From: JBFWPF01 sp050250135
GTDB taxonomy: Bacteria > Chlamydiota > Chlamydiia > Chlamydiales > JAFEGQ01
DNA length: 25,599 nucleotides
Assembly (NCBI GenBank): GCA_050250135.1
Contig: JBFWPF010000030.1
Coordinates: forward strand, 1 to 25,599
Direction of reading: 5' to 3'
Made by a program: the position numbers and the translations under genes. The notes beneath the pieces were generated by a model that searched no databases, was not told where the DNA came from, and saw only the letters and a program-made list of their open reading frames with translations. How positions within the stretch are numbered: position 1 is the first letter of the stretch; every line of letters begins with the position of its first letter. This document shows positions 23,165 to 25,599 of the stretch, in pieces.

Positions 23165-23779
23165 ATGAAAGCCCTCTTCCTTAGCCTATGCCTCGCTTTT
23201 CCCTTAGCGGTGAGCGCTCAAAACGGCGCCACTAAGCCAAAGCTGACCCTCCCGACAAGGTCGTCGCAAGCGGCCAAGCCGAGCGCCACTCCCCAGCCTG
23301 CCGAGCCGACAAAGCCCGCTACAGCCGCAAAGCCAGCTCAAAGAGGGGAACTCTCGTCCGACGTGGCAAAGGTGCTCGCAAACATCTTCCTCCTCTACAC
23401 CGAAGCCCTCAACTTCCATTGGAATGTGGTCGGCCCGCAGTTTTTGGTCCTCCATGAGTTCTTCGGCAAGCAGTACGAGGCCCTTGCTGAGGCGGTCGAC
23501 GACCTTGCCGAGCAGATCCGGATCATGGACGCCACCCCGCCTAGCACCCTGCAGGAGTTTCTCGATATGGCAACCCTCAAGGAGCCCTCCGAGAACCTAA
23601 ATGACCGGCAAATGCTCCAGAAGTACCTGGCTGACACCCAAACGATCCTATCGAGCCTCCCCGCGCTCATCGCTAGGGCCACCGAAGTGGGGGATGATGG
23701 GACGGCCGATCTCCTTATCGAGCGGCAGCGCTTCCACAGCAAAACGGCCTGGATGATCCGCGCTATCCTACAAAAGTAA
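23165..23779 (+). CDS. Exported Dps-family protein with signal peptide and Pro/Ala/Lys linker
   Basis: This 204-residue protein has a Sec signal peptide (MKALFLSLCLAFPLAVSA, predicted cleavage after residue 18). A linker of about 40 residues rich in Pro, Ala, Lys and Thr follows, then a full Dps domain with His85, His97, Asp112 and Glu116 at ferroxidase spacing. The domain is clearly a paralogue of the preceding gene (LNFHWNVVG / LNFHWNVVD, and the shared ends DLLIERxRFHxKxAWM). Dps proteins are normally cytoplasmic, so an exported copy suggests iron and peroxide control in the periplasm or at the surface. It starts three bases after the upstream stop. Whether it forms its own or mixed shells is unknown. 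Confidence 0.88.
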   Translation: MKALFLSLCLAFPLAVSAQNGATKPKLTLPTRSSQAAKPSATPQPAEPTKPATAAKPAQRGELSSDVAKVLANIFLLYTEALNFHWNVVGPQFLVLHEFFGKQYEALAEAVDDLAEQIRIMDATPPSTLQEFLDMATLKEPSENLNDRQMLQKYLADTQTILSSLPALIARATEVGDDGTADLLIERQRFHSKTAWMIRAILQK

Positions 23780-23816
23780 GAACTGCTAGGCTCTTCATTC
23801 CCCCCCAACCTGGAGG

Positions 23817-23975
23817 GTAAGCGTTTAGCCCCTTTGAGTCGCAGCCCGCTTGTGGGGGCCTGGCATCTGCATCACGGAGCTCCTCCCCCAGGGGACCTGA
23901 CCCTTGGGTCGTCGCTCCGCTCGCATCTGCCAAGCCCGCACATCGCGGGCTGCGACCACAGGGGCTAAACACTAC
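23817..23975. mobile_element. Palindromic element B (159 bp) with 8-bp target-site duplication
   Basis: Arms GTAAGCGTTTAGCCCC and GGGGCTAAACACTAC lead into GTCGCAGCCCGC / GCGGGCTGCGAC, a middle arm CGGAGC / GCTCCG and a tip stem. The perfect direct repeat CCTGGAGG flanks it (23809-23816 and 23976-23983). Read on the minus strand, the loop below the tip is GACGA (23913-23909) opposite GAGGA (23885-23881), as in elements A and D. No protein is encoded. The right repeat copy holds the GGAGG of the downstream cyclophilin gene. Confidence 0.7.
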
Positions 23976-23978
23976 CCT

Positions 23979-23983
23979 GGAGG
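23979..23983 (+). promoter_or_regulatory. Shine-Dalgarno GGAGG, part of a duplicated target site
   Basis: GGAGG ends five bases before ATG 23989 and decides this start over the internal ATG at 24037. It lies in the right copy of the 8-bp repeat CCTGGAGG. An identical copy lies 167 bases upstream, so an insertion at this ribosome-binding site would have regenerated it at the new gene edge. Confidence 0.7.
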
Positions 23984-23988
23984 ACCGG

Positions 23989-24510
23989 ATGAAGAGTCTT
24001 TTGTTTGCCTTAATTTTACCCTTAGGACTGATTGCCATGGAAAAAACCACTCTTGTTCTAGAGACGAATCAGGGGACGATTGAGATCGCCCTCAAGCCGG
24101 ACGTTGCGCCAAAGGCGTGCGAAAACATCGCTAAGCTTGCCGAAAAGGGTTACTACAACGGCGTAATCTTCCACCGAGTGATCCCGGGCTTTATGATCCA
24201 GGGGGGCGATCCGACCGGGACAGGTACGGGCGGTCAGTCGATTTGGGGCAAGCCCTTTGCGGATGAGTGCACCCCCTCGGTTCGGTTCACCAAGCCGGGC
24301 CTTTTGGCCATGGCCAATGCGGGTCCGGGGACCAACGGGAGTCAGTTCTTTATCACCACAGCCGCAACCCCTTGGCTCGATGGGCGGCACACGATTTTCG
24401 GAGAGGTCACCAAGGGTTACGATGTGGTGCAGAAGATCGAAAATGCGCCAACAGGGCCCCGAGACAAGCCCGTTCAAGACCAGAAGATTGTGAAGGCTTA
24501 CACGAAGTAG
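23989..24510 (+). CDS. Cyclophilin-type peptidyl-prolyl cis-trans isomerase, exported
   Basis: This 173-residue protein has a short hydrophobic N-terminal segment (MKSLLFALILPLGLIA), probably a signal peptide though without a standard A-x-A site, followed by a complete small bacterial cyclophilin: FHRVIPGFMIQGGDPTGTGTGG, GLLAMANAGPGTNGSQFFIT and WLDGRHTIFGEV. The catalytic Arg is in FHRVIPGF. Cyclophilins speed proline isomerisation, and an exported one helps fold envelope proteins. ATG 23989 is fixed by GGAGG five bases upstream; starting at ATG 24037 would give a cytoplasmic form. The gene sits between palindromic elements B and C, which begin within a few bases of its ribosome-binding site and at its stop codon. 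Confidence 0.93.
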   Translation: MKSLLFALILPLGLIAMEKTTLVLETNQGTIEIALKPDVAPKACENIAKLAEKGYYNGVIFHRVIPGFMIQGGDPTGTGTGGQSIWGKPFADECTPSVRFTKPGLLAMANAGPGTNGSQFFITTAATPWLDGRHTIFGEVTKGYDVVQKIENAPTGPRDKPVQDQKIVKAYTK

Positions 24511-24678
24511 GGCGTGTAATCAATTGGATGCCCTTGATATGCAGAGGGAAAGGGGGCTTCCAGGGATGTTTCCAAGTTGAAGGGCAGGGCCAAAGCGCCC
24601 TGTCCGAGGCGAGGCAACCTCTCTGGGAGCCCAGCTTTCCCCTGGAGATCAAGGGAAGCCATTTGATTACACGCCCTA
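24508..24678. repeat. Palindromic element C (171 bp)
   Basis: TAGGGCGTGTAATCA at the left and TGATTACACGCCCTA at the right are perfect inverted repeats. Pairing continues inward with CCCTTGAT / ATCAAGGG and GGGAAAG / CTTTCCC up to a tip stem with loop CAAA. The left arm includes the cyclophilin stop codon and the right end lies 3 bases from the 3' end of tRNA-Ser. No convincing direct repeat flanks it (only TAGG). The sub-tip loop has one clear tandem G-A step and one degenerate one. Confidence 0.6.
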
Positions 24679-24681
24679 GGT

Positions 24682-24766
24682 CGGAAGAGGAGGGATTCGA
24701 ACCCCCGGTTGGTTGCCCAACTTCTGATTTCGAATCAGACGCATTCGGCCACTCTGCCACTCTTCC
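24682..24766 (-). tRNA. tRNA-Ser (anticodon CGA)
   Basis: Read on the minus strand, GGAAGAG pairs with CTCTTCC to form the acceptor stem. The D arm GCAGAGTGGCCGAATGC and the anticodon arm TCTGA-TTCGAAA-TCAGA follow, with anticodon CGA (plus-strand 24730-24732). The long variable arm TTGGGCAACCAA is typical of class II serine tRNA. The T arm contains GGTTCGAATCC. It decodes UCG. CCA is not encoded after the discriminator G, so it must be added by nucleotidyltransferase. Confidence 0.95.
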
Positions 24767-24816
24767 AGGAATGGGAGGAGTTTACCATCCGATGGAATGG
24801 CAGGCAATCGCCGGCT

Positions 24817-24869
24817 GACTTTTTTGCACGCCAATGCAAAAAAGTCACGACTTTTCAGCAATGGCGTGC
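24817..24869. other. Two overlapping, mutually exclusive hairpins
   Basis: GACTTTTTTGCA (24817-24828) and TGCAAAAAAGTC (24835-24846) form a perfect 12-bp stem. The right half of that stem also belongs to a longer imperfect stem: GCACGCCAATGCAAAAAAGTC (24826-24846) against GACTTTTCAGCAATGGCGTGC (24849-24869). Only one can form at a time, as in attenuators, although a double terminator is simpler. It lies upstream of tRNA-Ser and abuts element D. Confidence 0.45.
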
Positions 24870-24875
24870 ATAATA

Positions 24876-25032
24876 CCCCTGATTGTGATCTATCGTCCGG
24901 GGGGCGCGGCAGATGGTCGTCAGATAGCACACATCGTGACGAGGCCAGGTCTTTAGACCTGGGTGAGGAGGGATGTGCGCTAGATGGCTACCAGCTGTCG
25001 ATGCCCTCTGGACGATAGGTCACAATCAGGGG
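24876..25032. mobile_element. Palindromic element D (157 bp) with 5-bp direct repeats
   Basis: CCCCTGATTGTGATCTATCG at the left pairs with CGATAGGTCACAATCAGGGG at the right with one mismatch. Pairing continues to GCACACATC / GATGTGCGC and the tip CCAGGTC-TTTA-GACCTGG. Below the tip GACGA (24938-24942) faces GAGGA (24965-24969). TAATA occurs in direct orientation on both sides (24871-24875 and 25033-25037), consistent with a short target duplication. No protein is encoded. Confidence 0.6.
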
Positions 25033-25098
25033 TAATAGTCAGGCCACTTTCTCTTAAGCTATTGAAATATAAGCCTCTGCCAGGTAATACCATGGGGT

Positions 25099-25599
25099 AT
25101 GACGCGAATTGTGGTTGTGGGAACAAGTGGGTGTGGAAAGACTACGCTGGGCAAGGACATGGCCCTCAAGCTGGGCGTGCCTCATACTGACCTGGATGAC
25201 CTCTATTGGCTCCCTGGCTGGCAAAAGCGGCCGGAGGAGGATTTTGAAAAGCGGCTGGTGTCGGTTCTAAGTGGGGATAGTTGGGTTGTGACCGGCAATT
25301 TTTCTCGCTATGCCGAGCTGATTTTCTCGCGCGCAGACCAAATTTTATGGCTCGATGTTCCCCTGCTAACCTGCCTCTTTCGAGCCCTTAAGCGCAGCCT
25401 GCAGCGTATTCGGACAGGCGAGCTTTGTTGCAATGGAAACCGGGAATCTCTGGGCCGACTGCTAAGCCGGGACTGTACAGCGTCAATTATCATTGCCGGT
25501 CGCGACAACTATCTTTGCCGCTTTCATGGCAGTGAGTCAGCACCTCGCTATTCTACCTGTTCCTCCTTTTTTGAGTTAGATGATTTTTCAAAGTCGCTT
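25099..25599 (+). CDS. P-loop nucleoside/adenylate kinase-like protein (FlaR-type), 3' end missing
   Basis: The first 167 codons of a gene that runs off the window. GTSGCGKT (8-15) is a Walker A motif, followed by the H-T-D-L-D-D-L-Y-W-L-P-G-W segment characteristic of small kinases annotated as DNA topology modulation protein FlaR or adenylate kinase-related. VVTGNFS and ILWLDVPLLTCLFRALKRSLQR match the second strand and the lid helix with basic residues. The substrate of this family is poorly known. ATG 25099 begins the frame directly before the P-loop; only a weak GGGGT precedes it. It starts 61 bases after the right flank of palindromic element D. Family length is about 170-190 residues, so little is missing. 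Confidence 0.8.
   Translation, partial: MTRIVVVGTSGCGKTTLGKDMALKLGVPHTDLDDLYWLPGWQKRPEEDFEKRLVSVLSGDSWVVTGNFSRYAELIFSRADQILWLDVPLLTCLFRALKRSLQRIRTGELCCNGNRESLGRLLSRDCTASIIIAGRDNYLCRFHGSESAPRYSTCSSFFELDDFSKSL

Noticed and set aside
23817..23975. Integron attC site as an explanation for the palindromic elements
   Set aside because: The GTTRRRY/RYYYAAC core sites are not matched, no integrase or cassette layout is seen, and 8-bp direct repeats are not expected at attC.
24931..24975. Box C/D-type kink-turn in element D (GUGACGA resembles RUGAUGA)
   Set aside because: No three-base bulge or box D; the symmetric GACGA/GAGGA loop explains the bases and recurs in A and B.
1..25599. CRISPR arrays, intact insertion sequences, prophage genes and rRNA genes
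   Set aside because: No regularly spaced direct repeats, transposase, integrase, phage structural genes or rRNA sequence were seen on either strand.

Overview
The window most likely comes from a GC-rich environmental member of the Chlamydiota. The best evidence is gene order. From memory, Chlamydia trachomatis has priA, a hypothetical gene, dsbH, lysS and then rnpA and rpmH close together. Here the same set (dsbH, hypothetical genes, priA, lysS, rpmH, rnpA) lies between about 1.65 and 12.4 kb, with dsbB and several unknown membrane-protein genes inserted. Eukaryotic-type domains (HECT, F-box with WD40-like propeller, ribonuclease-inhibitor-type LRR), often next to hydrophobic anchors, also fit an obligate intracellular bacterium with host-directed proteins.

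Layout. 0.15-1.6 kb: a gene with its own sigma70-type promoter encodes two N-terminal membrane helices followed by what reads as a complete HECT E3 ubiquitin-ligase domain. 1.65-6.7 kb: dsbH on the minus strand, then a compact plus-strand run of a DTW-domain gene, two hypothetical genes, priA, a small membrane protein and dsbB. 6.7-10.1 kb: a two-gene operon of unknown anchored proteins, divergent from another unknown membrane protein. 10.3-12.4 kb: lysS, rpmH and rnpA, the last two overlapping. 12.5-13.9 kb: an MFS sugar transporter. 13.9-16.3 kb: a minus-strand operon of an LRR protein and a trypsin-like protease, each with a C-terminal membrane segment. 16.6-19.1 kb: a small Ala/Arg-rich basic protein and two adjacent half-size FUSC-type transporters. 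19.2-22.7 kb: a secreted protein with an internal duplication, then an operon of a membrane protein with a HEXXGH motif and an F-box/propeller protein. 22.7-25.6 kb: two tandem Dps proteins (the second with a Sec signal peptide), an exported cyclophilin, tRNA-Ser(CGA) and the start of a P-loop kinase.

The most unusual feature is a set of four intergenic elements of about 157-171 bp (near 10.1, 23.8, 24.5 and 24.9 kb). Each is palindromic along nearly its whole length, but their arm sequences are unrelated to one another. Two are bordered by perfect 8-bp direct repeats that look like target-site duplications: one copy carries the stop codon of the gene upstream, the other the ribosome-binding site of the gene downstream. 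A third has a 5-bp direct repeat. Three of the four can form the same internal loop near the hairpin tip, GACGA opposite GAGGA, which gives two tandem G-A steps around one Watson-Crick pair. I do not recognise this as a named family. It could be a mobile hairpin element, a structured RNA, or both.

The core genes (priA, lysS, dsb, rpmH/rnpA) are ordinary housekeeping genes. The HECT, LRR, protease and F-box genes form a plausible host-interaction set, an inference from domain content and membrane anchors. The Dsb, Dps and cyclophilin proteins point to an envelope concerned with thiol redox, iron or peroxide, and protein folding.
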